A DNA stretch of 64,000 nucleotides from Janthinobacterium sp. CG3 (GCF_000344615.1 NZ_KB467824.1:3643775-3707774); one strand, 5' to 3'; positions 9,102-20,354 are shown, counted from the first letter of the stretch. Notes: generated from the sequence alone by a model not told the origin. Numbers and translations: made by a program.

Positions 9102-9117
9102 CTGTATATTTATACAG
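9102..9117. promoter_or_regulatory. LexA (SOS) box of the repair operon
   Basis: CTGTATATTTATACAG matches the LexA consensus CTGT-N8-ACAG perfectly with the AT-rich alternating centre of strong boxes, and the symmetry extends two bases further each side (9100-9119). It lies 15 bases before the radical SAM start codon, so bound LexA would cover the -10 region or early transcript. This makes the operon a predicted member of the SOS regulon. Confidence 0.88.
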
Positions 9118-9132
9118 TAATTAATTATTCCC

Positions 9133-10404
9133 ATGGAACTGACCGACAAGCTTGAAATTCTCGCCGACGCCGCCAAATACGACGCCTCCTGCGCCAGCAG
9201 CGGCGCGCCCAAGCGCGGTTCGGCCGGCCTGGACGGCTTCGGCGCCACCACCGGCATGGGCATTTGCCACAGTTACACGCCGGACGGGCGCTGCGTGTCG
9301 CTGCTGAAGATTTTGCTGACCAATTACTGCGCCTACGACTGCCAGTATTGCGTCAACCGGCGCAGTTCGAACGTGCCGCGCGCGCGCTTTTCGGTGCGCG
9401 AGGTGGTCAAGCTGACCACGGACTTTTATTTCCGCAACTATATCGACGGCCTGTTCCTCAGTTCCGGCATCATCCGCTCGGCCGACTATACGATGGAGCA
9501 ACTGGTGCAGGTCGCGCGCACCTTGCGCGAAGTGCACCAGTTCCGCGGCTACATCCACCTGAAAACCATCCCCGACGCCGACCCGGCCCTGATCGCCGCC
9601 GCCGGCCGCTACGCCGACCGCCTGAGCGTGAACATCGAACTGCCGACGCAGGCCGGCATCGAGCGCCTGGCGCCGGAGAAAAACCTGCACACCATTAAGC
9701 TGGCGATGGGCGCGATCCGCCGCAAGCTCGACGAAAAGGCGCAGGAGCCGGGGGCGCCGGCGTTCGCCCCGGCCGGCCAGAGCACCCAGATGATCGTCGG
9801 CGCCGACGCCAGCGACGACCGGCAGGTCCTGGCGACGGCGGAAACCCTGTACGGCAGCTACAAGCTCAAGCGCGTCTATTATTCGGCCTTCAGCCCGATC
9901 CCGCACAGCCCCGACAGCGTGCCGCTGCAAGCGCCGCCGCTGCTGCGCGAACACCGCCTATACCAGGCCGACTTCCTGCTGCGCGCCTACGGTTTCCAGG
10001 TGCACGAGCTGTTGCCGGCGGCCGGCAACCTGGCGCTCGACATCGACCCCAAGCTGGCCTGGGCGCTGGCGCACCGCGAGCACTTTCCGCTCGACCTGAA
10101 CCGGGCCGGCGCGGCGATGATCGCGCGCGTGCCCGGCATCGGCGTGCGCAACGCCAAGCGCCTGGTCGAGCTGCGGCGGCTGCGGCGCATCCGCTACGCC
10201 GACGTGAGCCGGCTGCGCTGCAGCATGAAGAAGGCGGCGCCGTTCATCGTCACCGCCGACTATTCGCCGCCGCAGGGGGCCAGCTCGTCCGAGCTGCTGC
10301 GGCGCGCGCTGGCGCCGGCGCCCCAACGCGGCCCGCAGCAACAGGCGCAGCAACAGCTGGCGCCGCAACAGTTAGACCTATGGCCGGCGCCGCAAACAAG
10401 CTGA
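9133..10404 (+). CDS. Radical SAM protein, putative DNA modification/repair (TIGR03916-like)
   Basis: A 423-residue radical S-adenosylmethionine enzyme. Cys66, Cys70 and Cys73 in NYCAYDCQYC form the CX3CX2C site for the [4Fe-4S] cluster; FLSSGI and IHLKTIP follow as expected in the barrel. A helix-hairpin-helix near residues 330-350 (VPGIGVRNAKRL) suggests nonspecific DNA binding. The family is known as the 'putative DNA modification/repair radical SAM protein' and is normally found with a DUF4130 protein and a uracil-DNA glycosylase-like partner, exactly as here: the next gene starts 25 bases inside this one. The reaction is unknown. The C-terminal ~50 residues are Gln/Pro/Ala-rich. A perfect LexA box lies 15 bases upstream; no strong Shine-Dalgarno is visible. 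Confidence 0.9.
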   Translation: MELTDKLEILADAAKYDASCASSGAPKRGSAGLDGFGATTGMGICHSYTPDGRCVSLLKILLTNYCAYDCQYCVNRRSSNVPRARFSVREVVKLTTDFYFRNYIDGLFLSSGIIRSADYTMEQLVQVARTLREVHQFRGYIHLKTIPDADPALIAAAGRYADRLSVNIELPTQAGIERLAPEKNLHTIKLAMGAIRRKLDEKAQEPGAPAFAPAGQSTQMIVGADASDDRQVLATAETLYGSYKLKRVYYSAFSPIPHSPDSVPLQAPPLLREHRLYQADFLLRAYGFQVHELLPAAGNLALDIDPKLAWALAHREHFPLDLNRAGAAMIARVPGIGVRNAKRLVELRRLRRIRYADVSRLRCSMKKAAPFIVTADYSPPQGASSSELLRRALAPAPQRGPQQQAQQQLAPQQLDLWPAPQTS

Positions 10405-11873
10405 CGCCGCCGGACGCGGTCGCCGCCGTGAGCGCCGGGCAGCCGGTGCTGGCGCAGTGCTTCGAGCAGTGGCGCGACGCGGCGCGCCAGTTGCTGGCGC
10501 ACGACATCGCGCCGCACGCGGTGCAATGGATCAGTCGCCCCGGCGACGGCGACCTGCTGGCCGGCATCGACGACGCCGTCGCGCGGCCGCGCGCGCCCTG
10601 CCCCGCCGCCGGCGCGATGCAACTGCCGCGCCGGCTGGTGGACCTGCTGCAAACGGCCGCGCGCTTCCGCGCCGACGCGCGCTGGGCATTGCTGTACCGG
10701 GTGGTGTGGCGCTGGCGGCGCGGCGAACGCGACGTCATGTCGGCCGCCGACCCCGACGGCGCGCGGCTGCACGCGATGGTCAAGGCGGTGCAGCGCGAGC
10801 AGCACGACATGCACGCCTACGTGCGCTTTCGCGAACGCCCCGAGGCGGCCGGGGCGCCGCGCTTCGTCGCCTGGTACGAACCGGTGCACGACGTGCTGGC
10901 GCAGGTGGCGCCGCATTTCGCCGCGCGCATGGGCGGCGCGACGTGGATGATCGCCACGCCCGAGGCGACCGTGTTGTGGGACGGCGCCGCGCTGCACAGC
11001 CTGCCGCCGCGGATGCGCGGCGCCGCCGACGTCGACGACGCCGGCGAGGCGCTGTGGCTGACCTATTACCGTAGCATCTTCAATCCGGCGCGGCTGAACC
11101 GGCGCCTGCTGCACAGCCACATCCCGGCGCGCTTCTGGAAAAACCTGCCCGAGGGCGCGGTGGTGCCGGCGATGCTGGCGCAGGCCGCCGCCGGCGCCCG
11201 CCGCACCGGCCAGGCGCCCGGCGTGGCCGAGCGCGCCGGCAGCGTGGTGCGCATCGCCGCCGGCGGCGCCGGGCCGCGCCGCGACGGCGACGGCGACGGC
11301 GCGCTGGCGCAGTGCCGCCGCTGCGAGCTGTGGCGCCACGCCACCCAGGCCGTCGACGGCGCCGGCCCGGCCACGGCGCCGATCATGCTGGTCGGCGAGC
11401 AGCCGGGCGACCAGGAGGACCTGGCCGGGCTGCCGTTCGTCGGCCCGGCCGGCGCCGTGCTCGAACGCGCGCTGGCGCTGGCCGGGCTGGCGCGCGACGC
11501 CGTCTACATCACCAACGCGGTCAAGCATTTCAAATGGGAGCCGCGCGGCAAGCGGCGCCTGCACAAGACGCCGGCGCAGCAAGAGGTCGACGCCTGCCGC
11601 GTCTGGCTGGAGCGGGAGATCGAGCGCGGCCAACCGGCGGTGGTGGTGGCGCTGGGCGCGACGGCGCTCAAGGCGGTGCTGGGCGACGCCGGCGCCACGC
11701 TCAAGCAGGCGCTGGGCCGGCCGCTGCGCCACCAGGGCCGCTGGGTGCTGGCGCTGTACCACCCGTCCTACGTGCTGCGCCTGCCCGACGCGGCCGCCAG
11801 GCAACAGGCGCTGGACGTGATCGTCGCCGGCCTGGCGCGGGCGCGCCAGTTGCGCGACGGGCGCGACGGCTGA
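10380..11873 (+). CDS. DUF4130-UdgX fusion, uracil-DNA binding protein
   Basis: A 497-residue fusion. Residues ~1-265 match the DUF4130 'probable DNA metabolism' domain (TYYRSIFNPARLNRR and FWKNLPEG are typical). Residues ~315-490 are a family-4-like uracil-DNA glycosylase of the UdgX type: GEQPGDQED (339-347), a C-terminal YHPSYVLRLP motif, and the UdgX-specific insertion GKRRLHKTP with His395. In Mycobacterium UdgX the corresponding histidine covalently traps the abasic sugar after uracil excision, so this protein may be a suicide uracil trapper. CxxC near residue 312 (CRRCELW) may add to an iron-sulphur site. It overlaps the radical SAM gene by 25 bases, implying translational coupling and SOS control from the same LexA box. 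Confidence 0.9.
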   Translation: MAGAANKLTPPDAVAAVSAGQPVLAQCFEQWRDAARQLLAHDIAPHAVQWISRPGDGDLLAGIDDAVARPRAPCPAAGAMQLPRRLVDLLQTAARFRADARWALLYRVVWRWRRGERDVMSAADPDGARLHAMVKAVQREQHDMHAYVRFRERPEAAGAPRFVAWYEPVHDVLAQVAPHFAARMGGATWMIATPEATVLWDGAALHSLPPRMRGAADVDDAGEALWLTYYRSIFNPARLNRRLLHSHIPARFWKNLPEGAVVPAMLAQAAAGARRTGQAPGVAERAGSVVRIAAGGAGPRRDGDGDGALAQCRRCELWRHATQAVDGAGPATAPIMLVGEQPGDQEDLAGLPFVGPAGAVLERALALAGLARDAVYITNAVKHFKWEPRGKRRLHKTPAQQEVDACRVWLEREIERGQPAVVVALGATALKAVLGDAGATLKQALGRPLRHQGRWVLALYHPSYVLRLPDAAARQQALDVIVAGLARARQLRDGRDG

Positions 11874-12001
11874 CGGCCGGCGGCGCCGCCGCTGGTGCGG
11901 GAACGCAACAACACGCGTGCAGGCCTTGTTTCCCAGAGGAAATGTGTTATGGTGGTTTCTAGACCGAAGCATTTGTTATCCACCCGTCCCGCCGTCGCCC
12001 C

Positions 12002-15000
12002 ATGTTCCTACCCACGCTGCTGCAATTGTTCTCGCCGCCGGCCGATCCGAGCCTGCTCAACTACGGCCGCTACGATCCGGCCCTGGTCGCGCTGTCGGTG
12101 CTGGTGGCCATCTTTTCCTCCTGGATGGGGCTGCAGATCGCCGGCCGCGGCACGGCCCATCCCAGCCGCGCCCTGCGCAGCATCGCCCTGCTGACCGGCA
12201 GCCTGGCGCTGGGCTGCGGCGTCTGGGCCATGCACTTCATCGGCATGCTCGCCTTCAGCCTGTGCACCCGCGTCGACTACGACCCGGCGCTGACGATCCT
12301 GTCGATCCTGCCCAGCCTGGCCGCCTCCGGCGTCGCGCTGTCGATCCTGAACCGGCGCACGCTCAGCGCCGGCGCGTTGCTGGCCGGCGGCGCGCTGACC
12401 GGCGCCGGCATCGGCGCGATGCACTACACCGGCATGGCGGCGATGAACATGAGCCTGGCGTTGCGCTACGACCCGTTCATGTTCGGCCTGTCGATCGTCG
12501 TGGCGGTGCTGCTGGCAACGCTGGCGCTGTGGGTGCGCTTCGGCCTGCGCGGCCTGCGCCAATACCTCGGCCGCGACGTGCGCCTGCTGCTGGCCGCCAG
12601 CGTGATGGGCTGCGCCATCGCCGGCATGCACTACACCGGCATGGCGGCGGCGCGCTTCGTCGGCACGCCGCCGCCGGGCAACGCCGTCGGCGCCAGCAGC
12701 GCCTTCGTGGCGCTGGCGGTGACGCTGATCACCGTCGCCTTCACCATCTTCGCCGCCTCGGCCAACGGCCTGCTGCGCTACCGTGAAATGTTCCGCCAGC
12801 TCAGCCAGAACGAAAGCTGGATGCGCGCGCTGCTCACCACCACCATCGACGGCGTCATCACCGTCGACCGCGGCGGCGCCATCCACGAATTCAACGCCTC
12901 GGCCGAGCGCATCTTCGGCTGGAAGCGCGCCGAGGTGCTGGGCCGTAACATCAGCGTGCTGATGGCCGACCCCGGCCGCTCCGAGCGCGAGGGACTGCTC
13001 GGCTACCTGCGCAGCGGCGAGGGCGTGCTCGACGCCGAAATCTGCGGCCTGCGCAAGGACGGCTCCAGCGTGCCGCTGCGGCGCGCGCTGGGCCACGCGC
13101 GCCTGGCCGACAGCGAGCTGTTCGTGCTGTTCATCAGCGACATCAGCGAACGCCGCGCCATCGAGCTGGCGCTGCGCCACAGCGAGCAGCAATTCCGCTC
13201 GCTGATCGGCAACATCCCCGGCATCGCCTTCCGCTGCAGCAGCGCGCCGGGCCACCCGGCGCTGTTCCTCAGCGACGGCATCGAGCGCGTGGCCGGCTAT
13301 GCGGCCGCCGACTTCCTCGGCCAGCCGCCGCTGCGCACCCTGAACGCGCTGATCCTGCCGGAGGACCGCGGCCGCGTCGCCGCCGCCGTCGCGCACAGCC
13401 AGGCCGCGGCGCAGCCCTACCTGGTCGAATACCGCCTGCGCCACGCCGACGGCACGCTGCGCTGGATGTGGGAACACGGCGCCGTCGGCCCCGACGCCAG
13501 CGGCCAGGGCCACTGGATCGACGGCGTCATCCTCGACATCAGCGAGCGCCAGCGCATGGAGCAGGACCTGCGCCGCGCCAAGGAAACCGCCGAGCAGGCC
13601 GCCGCCGCGCGCGCCAGCTTCGTCGCCAACATGAGCCATGAAATCCGCACGCCGATGAATTCCATCCTCGGCTTCACCGACGTGCTGCTCGACAGCGACC
13701 TCGACGCGCAGCAGCGCCACCACCTCGACACCGTGCGCCACGCCGGCCGCTCGCTGCTGCGCCTGCTCAACGAAATCCTCGACACGGCCAAGCTCGACAA
13801 GGGCGCGGTCGAACTCGAACTGGGCGACTACAACCTGCTGGCGCTGCTCGACGAACTCTCGTCGACCTACGGCGGCAACGCCCGCGGCAAGGGACTGACG
13901 GTCGACATCGCGCTGGCCGGCGACCTGCCGGCCGAGCTGTACGGCGACGAGCTGCGGCTGCGCCAGGTGCTCGGCAACCTGCTCGGCAACGCCGTCAAGT
14001 TCACCGCCGCCGGCGGCGTCACCGTGGCCGCGGCGACGCGCGAGGGCCAGTTGCACATCCAGGTCAGCGACACCGGCATCGGCATCCCGGCCGACCGCCT
14101 CGACGCCATTTTCGAGCCGTTCACCCAGGCCGACGCCTCGATGACGCGGCGCTACGGCGGCACCGGCCTGGGCACCACCATCAGCCGCCAGCTGGTGACG
14201 CTGATGGGCGGGCGCATCTGGGCCGAGAGCGGCCCCGGCCGCGGCGCCACCTTCCACGTGCTGCTGCCGCTGGTGCCGGGGCGGCGCGCGGCGCCGGCCG
14301 CCGGCGCGCGCGACGCGTTCGCGCTGCCGCCGCTGCGGGTGCTGGCGGCCGACGACGTGCCGCAAAACCTGGAACTGCTGGCGCTGCTACTGGGCAAGCG
14401 CGGCCACAGCGTGCGCAGCGCCGGCGACGGCCTCCAGGCGGCCCGGCTGGCGGCCGGGGAAGTGTTCGACGTGATCCTGATGGACGTGCAAATGCCGCTG
14501 ATGGACGGCTTGGCGGCGACCCGCGAAATCCGCGCCGCGGCGCTGCGCGACGGCCGCCCGCGGGTACCGGTGGTGGCGATGACGGCCAGCGTGCTCGACG
14601 CCCACCGCAAGGCCAGCGCCGCCGCCGGCATGGACGGCTTCGCCTCCAAACCGGTCGACTGGACCACGCTGTCGCATGAAATCGCCCGCGTGCTGGGGCT
14701 GGAAAGCGGGCCGGCGGCGGGCGCGGCGGCGCCGGCCGGCCCCGGCCGGCGCGTACTCAACCGCAAGGCCGGCCTGCAGCGCTGGGCCGACAGCCCCGAC
14801 GCCTACCTGGGCGCGCTGGCGAACTTCGAGCGCGAGCACGGCGGCGCGGCCAACGCGCTGGCGGCGCACATCGAGGCCGGCCGCTACGCGCCGGCGCAGG
14901 CGCAGGCGCACAAGCTGCGCGGCATGGCCGCCAACCTCGGCATGGAGCAACTGGCCGCCACGCTGGGCCAGGTCGAACACCTGTGCCTGGCCGGCGGCGG

Positions 15001-15346
15001 CGACGACGCCGCCGCCCGCAGCGAAGTGCTGAGCCGCCTGGTGGCGCAGTGGCCGGCGGCGCTGCAGGCGATCCGCGCCGACGCGCCGGCGCCGCGCGCC
15101 GCCGCGGCCGCCGCGGCCGGCGCCTTCGACGCCGACGCGGCCCGGGCCGGCGCGGCGATGCTGCTACAATCGCTGCAACGGGGCGAACTCGACGACGCCG
15201 CGCTGGCGGCGCTGGCGGCCAGCCTGGGCGGGCGCGCGGCGGGCGAACTGGCGGCGCTGCAACTGGCCCTGGCCGACTTCGACTTCGCGCTGGCGCAAGG
15301 CGCCGTGCAAGGCATCCTTGGCATTCTCAATCCGGAACCGACATGA
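12002..15346 (+). CDS. MHYT-PAS hybrid histidine kinase
   Basis: A 1114-residue membrane hybrid sensor. An MHYT domain occupies ~1-250 with repeated MHFIGM/MHYTGMAAM motifs in membrane helices, proposed to bind copper and sense O2, CO or NO. Two PAS domains follow (~270-385 and ~395-520), then HisKA with His546 in NMSHEIRTPMNS, an ATPase domain, a receiver with Asp828 (LMDVQMPLMDG) and an HPt domain with His970 (AHKLRGMAANLG). So it holds a full intramolecular phosphorelay. The ATPase G2 box reads GGTGLGTTIS where GLGL is usual; whether this matters is unclear. The ATG of the HD-GYP gene overlaps its stop codon (ATGA), so that protein is the likely output partner. Confidence 0.93.
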   Translation: MFLPTLLQLFSPPADPSLLNYGRYDPALVALSVLVAIFSSWMGLQIAGRGTAHPSRALRSIALLTGSLALGCGVWAMHFIGMLAFSLCTRVDYDPALTILSILPSLAASGVALSILNRRTLSAGALLAGGALTGAGIGAMHYTGMAAMNMSLALRYDPFMFGLSIVVAVLLATLALWVRFGLRGLRQYLGRDVRLLLAASVMGCAIAGMHYTGMAAARFVGTPPPGNAVGASSAFVALAVTLITVAFTIFAASANGLLRYREMFRQLSQNESWMRALLTTTIDGVITVDRGGAIHEFNASAERIFGWKRAEVLGRNISVLMADPGRSEREGLLGYLRSGEGVLDAEICGLRKDGSSVPLRRALGHARLADSELFVLFISDISERRAIELALRHSEQQFRSLIGNIPGIAFRCSSAPGHPALFLSDGIERVAGYAAADFLGQPPLRTLNALILPEDRGRVAAAVAHSQAAAQPYLVEYRLRHADGTLRWMWEHGAVGPDASGQGHWIDGVILDISERQRMEQDLRRAKETAEQAAAARASFVANMSHEIRTPMNSILGFTDVLLDSDLDAQQRHHLDTVRHAGRSLLRLLNEILDTAKLDKGAVELELGDYNLLALLDELSSTYGGNARGKGLTVDIALAGDLPAELYGDELRLRQVLGNLLGNAVKFTAAGGVTVAAATREGQLHIQVSDTGIGIPADRLDAIFEPFTQADASMTRRYGGTGLGTTISRQLVTLMGGRIWAESGPGRGATFHVLLPLVPGRRAAPAAGARDAFALPPLRVLAADDVPQNLELLALLLGKRGHSVRSAGDGLQAARLAAGEVFDVILMDVQMPLMDGLAATREIRAAALRDGRPRVPVVAMTASVLDAHRKASAAAGMDGFASKPVDWTTLSHEIARVLGLESGPAAGAAAPAGPGRRVLNRKAGLQRWADSPDAYLGALANFEREHGGAANALAAHIEAGRYAPAQAQAHKLRGMAANLGMEQLAATLGQVEHLCLAGGGDDAAARSEVLSRLVAQWPAALQAIRADAPAPRAAAAAAAGAFDADAARAGAAMLLQSLQRGELDDAALAALAASLGGRAAGELAALQLALADFDFALAQGAVQGILGILNPEPT

Positions 15347-16338
15347 GCCACCCGCACGACAAACTGCCGCTGATCCTGGCCGTCGACGACGAGGCCAGCA
15401 ACCTGCAACTGCTGCGCCAGATCCTGCAATCGGGCTACCGCCTGCTGTTCGCCAAGGACGGCGAGCGGGCGCTGGAGCTGGCGCGGCGCGAGCGCCCCGA
15501 GCTGGTCCTGCTCGACGTCATGATGCCCGGCATGAGCGGCTACGACGTCTGCCGCCAGCTCAAGGCCGACCCGGCCACCTGCGCCATCCCGGTGATTTTC
15601 GTCACCGCGCTGGGCGACCCGCGCGACGAGGTGATCGGCTTCGACGCCGGCGCCGTCGACTACATCACCAAGCCGGTCAGCCCGCCCATCGTGCGCGCGC
15701 GCGTGCGCACCCACCTGTCGCTGGTGCACGTCGACGAGCTCAAGCAATCGCGCCTGGCCATCGTCCAGCGCCTCGGCCTGGCGGCCGAATACAAGGACAA
15801 CGAAACCGGCCTGCACGTGATCCGCATGAGCCACTACGCGCGCCTGCTGGGGGTGGCCGCCGGCATGGACCAGGACGAGGCCGACGACCTGCTGCACGCG
15901 GCGCCGATGCACGACGTCGGCAAGATCGGCATCCCCGACAGTATCCTGCAAAAGCCGGGCCGGCTCGACGCCGCCGAATGGACGGTGATGCAAACCCACG
16001 CCACCATCGGCGGCGACATCATCGGCGAGCACGCCGGCGGCATGCTGGCGCTCGCCCGCGTCATCGCCCTGACGCACCACGAGAAATGGGACGGCAGCGG
16101 TTATCCGAAGGGGTTGGCGGGCGAGGCGATTCCGCTGGCCGGGCGCATCGTCGCGATCGCCGACGTGTTCGACGCGCTGACGTCGGCGCGGCCGTACAAA
16201 GAAGCCTGGTCGGTCGAGGCGGCGGTGGACTTCCTGCTGGAGCAGCGCGGGCGCCACTTCGACGCCGCGCTGGTGGAGCTGTTTTTGGCGCAGCTGCCGG
16301 CGATCGTCGCCATCAAGGAACGCTGGGCCGAGAAGTAG
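15343..16338 (+). CDS. Response regulator with HD-GYP phosphodiesterase
   Basis: A 331-residue two-domain regulator. The receiver (~10-130) has Asp58 as phosphoacceptor within LVLLDVMMPGMSG. The HD-GYP domain (~150-331) has the metal-binding His190-Asp191 (MHDVGKIG), HHEKWDGSGYP with Gly253-Tyr254-Pro255, and the downstream ADVFDALTSARPY. All key residues for hydrolysing cyclic-di-GMP to pGpG/GMP are present. Its ATG overlaps the stop of the MHYT hybrid kinase (ATGA), so kinase and regulator are co-translated; the kinase's terminal HPt domain is the obvious phosphodonor. Predicted output is a fall in cyclic-di-GMP when the kinase is active. Confidence 0.93.
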   Translation: MSHPHDKLPLILAVDDEASNLQLLRQILQSGYRLLFAKDGERALELARRERPELVLLDVMMPGMSGYDVCRQLKADPATCAIPVIFVTALGDPRDEVIGFDAGAVDYITKPVSPPIVRARVRTHLSLVHVDELKQSRLAIVQRLGLAAEYKDNETGLHVIRMSHYARLLGVAAGMDQDEADDLLHAAPMHDVGKIGIPDSILQKPGRLDAAEWTVMQTHATIGGDIIGEHAGGMLALARVIALTHHEKWDGSGYPKGLAGEAIPLAGRIVAIADVFDALTSARPYKEAWSVEAAVDFLLEQRGRHFDAALVELFLAQLPAIVAIKERWAEK

Positions 16339-16680
16339 GCCGTTAACGCGCTTGTCGTGGATCGGTTTAGCCCCGCGCCGTGACACGACGCGGCAAACCC
16401 GGCTGGCGCCAACTGAAATGGTGAACTCCCGCACTGACAGCGCTGTTGCGTCGCACGATCAGCCGGAAATAAACAATGGGTTACTTCGTCATCGTTGACC
16501 GCTGGGAGGGCCGAGAGTTCCCTTGCATCTTAGGCGCTGGCGCGCGTTCGAACTTGACAATTGTCAACTCAAATGAAAAACCCCACGCCTGCACAACAAT
16601 CGGCGTGGGGTTTGATGCGCGTCAACCACAAGCTTGACGGCGCCGGCTGCCGCGGCCCGGAAAAGGGCCGCGGCGCCGCT
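16339..16680. other. Intergenic region with palindrome and possible 53-residue ORF
   Basis: The 342 bases between the convergent HD-GYP and maeB genes hold a perfect 14-base palindrome TTGACAATTGTCAA (16554-16567), two hairpins that end maeB, and a short frame from ATG 16476 to TGA 16637. That frame would encode 53 residues beginning MGYFVIVDRWEGREFPCILG, but it reads through the maeB terminator and its last third is terminator sequence. It has no good ribosome site, so I treat it as doubtful or as a gene fragment. Confidence 0.35.
16576..16613 (-). terminator. Intrinsic terminator of maeB
   Basis: On the minus strand AAACCCCACGCC pairs with GGCGTGGGGTTT around a 12-base loop, followed by a T run. 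It lies ~70 bases after the maeB stop. A second perfect 10-pair GC hairpin (GCCGCGGCCC/GGGCCGCGGC, 16649-16674) lies between, without a T-tract. Confidence 0.85.
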
Positions 16681-18999
<2,319 letters not shown>

Positions 19000-19306
19000 T
19001 CTGTGCAGCCTTCCTATTTGTTCGATCGGAAAGCGTACGATTTTATCAGACGGATTCTTTCAATTAGCTAGGTATTTTCCCCAAGCGACAGTCCGTTATC
19101 ACCAAAACGCATAATTTATTCCAAAAAACCGAAGGAAATTTCTATTAAGCCAATAAATCCGATCAGTTATAGCGATGGATGTGTGATGCGCATCAATGCC
19201 AAGCCTCCGTCCCGAGGGCGACGCGGCGTGGCAATCCCACTCGAAACTTGTAAATAAGTATTGCAAATGTTGCAATATGAGGTGCCGCTTGCTATGCTGC
19301 CTGACC
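19000..19306. other. Intergenic, AT-rich, divergent promoters
   Basis: This 307-base region separates the divergent maeB and the unknown gene at 19307. The part 19060-19180 is clearly AT-rich and should contain the promoters. No RNA gene or operator could be identified. Confidence 0.3.
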
Positions 19307-20023
19307 ATGCCTACACCGACATTCACGCCCCGCCACCGCCCGCTGGCCGGCGCGGCGCTGACCCTCGCCATCCATCTGGCCTTGCTGTATGCGTGGACGC
19401 TGAGCCGGCCGACGCCGCCGCAGGCACAGCAGCCGGCCGAGCCCGGCAACCCCATCCAGTGGCTGCGCCTGACGCCGCCAACGGCGGTGCCGGCATTGCC
19501 GGCATTGCCGGCCTTGCCCGCGCGTCGCGTCGCGGGGCGTCCACCGGCCCTGCCGCGCGCCGCCGCCGCGACGCTGCTGCCGGTGCCGCTTGCCGCCACC
19601 GCGCCCGCCGCCACGGTGCAAGCGGCCGTCGCCGAACGCGCCGCGCCGGCCCCGAGGATCGACGATATCTTGCAACAAGCCAAACGCGACGTCGGCGCCA
19701 TCGACAGGCAATTGCGCAAGGCCGGCCCCGGCTTGCGCTTCAGCGCGCCGGCAAATACGCCGCAGACCCGCCTGGCCAAGGGTTTCGCCGACGCCGCCGA
19801 CGCCGTGCCCAACCGCTGGTTCGAGGCGCCGAAAGTCCAGGAACTCATCGATCCCGCCGGCGAGGGACGGCGCCGCCACAAGGTGGTCGGCGCCGGCGGC
19901 ACCTACTGCGTCACCTTCGACGGCGTCCAGACGCCGAACGGCAGGGACATCATCAAGAACGGCCTGCCGTCGAAAACCACCAACTGCCCGTCGCACGAGC
20001 AGGCGACCACCACCCAACCCTGA
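19307..20023 (+). CDS. Unknown membrane-anchored protein
   Basis: A 238-residue protein starting MPTPTFTPRHRPLAGA. One hydrophobic helix (~12-31) close to the N-terminus, with arginines before it, suggests a single inner-membrane anchor with the rest in the periplasm. A Pro/Ala-rich linker follows (~35-110), including a short repeated PALPALPALPA run, then a conserved-looking C-terminal region with paired cysteines (GTYCVTFDG and TTNCPSHEQ) that may form a disulfide. The layout is TonB-like but no TonB C-terminal motif is visible. A longer reading from 19196 is possible but its Cys-rich extension is unconvincing. Function unknown. Confidence 0.6.
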   Translation: MPTPTFTPRHRPLAGAALTLAIHLALLYAWTLSRPTPPQAQQPAEPGNPIQWLRLTPPTAVPALPALPALPARRVAGRPPALPRAAAATLLPVPLAATAPAATVQAAVAERAAPAPRIDDILQQAKRDVGAIDRQLRKAGPGLRFSAPANTPQTRLAKGFADAADAVPNRWFEAPKVQELIDPAGEGRRRHKVVGAGGTYCVTFDGVQTPNGRDIIKNGLPSKTTNCPSHEQATTTQP

Positions 20024-20032
20024 GGCGCAGGG

Positions 20033-20320
20033 CTAGACGCCGTCGACCAGCATCAGGTCGAAATGCGCGCCGCGCTGGCGCAATTGCCGCAGCGGCGCAT
20101 GGGCCGGGTCGTCGTACCAGGCGCGCGCCTGCGCGGCGCCGGGGAAGGCGATCATCACGACCAGGCCGGGCAACAAGGGCGCGCCCTCCAGCGCCACGGC
20201 CGGCGCCCTCGTCAGCACCGTGCCGCCGTGCTTTTGTATCAGCGCCGGCATGTTTTCGCCGTACTCTTTTTGCCAATCCGTGTTGTGGATGGTGATCGAA
20301 CCGATGGCGTATGCGGTCAT
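20033..20320 (-). CDS. DUF1330 family protein
   Basis: A 95-residue protein beginning MTAYAIGSITIHN, with the DUF1330 pattern: an N-terminal strand, GENMPALIQKHGG in the middle and a Trp-Tyr helix (QARAWYDDPAH). The family adopts a small dimeric alpha/beta ferredoxin-like fold and its function is unknown. It ends 9 bases past the convergent upstream gene. In the same direction, it follows the SMP-30-like gene by 34 bases, so the two could be co-transcribed. Confidence 0.85.
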   Translation of the reverse strand: MTAYAIGSITIHNTDWQKEYGENMPALIQKHGGTVLTRAPAVALEGAPLLPGLVVMIAFPGAAQARAWYDDPAHAPLRQLRQRGAHFDLMLVDGV

Positions 20321-20354
20321 GTCCTTGCTCCTGTGGTGGTGGCGGATGGAAGGC

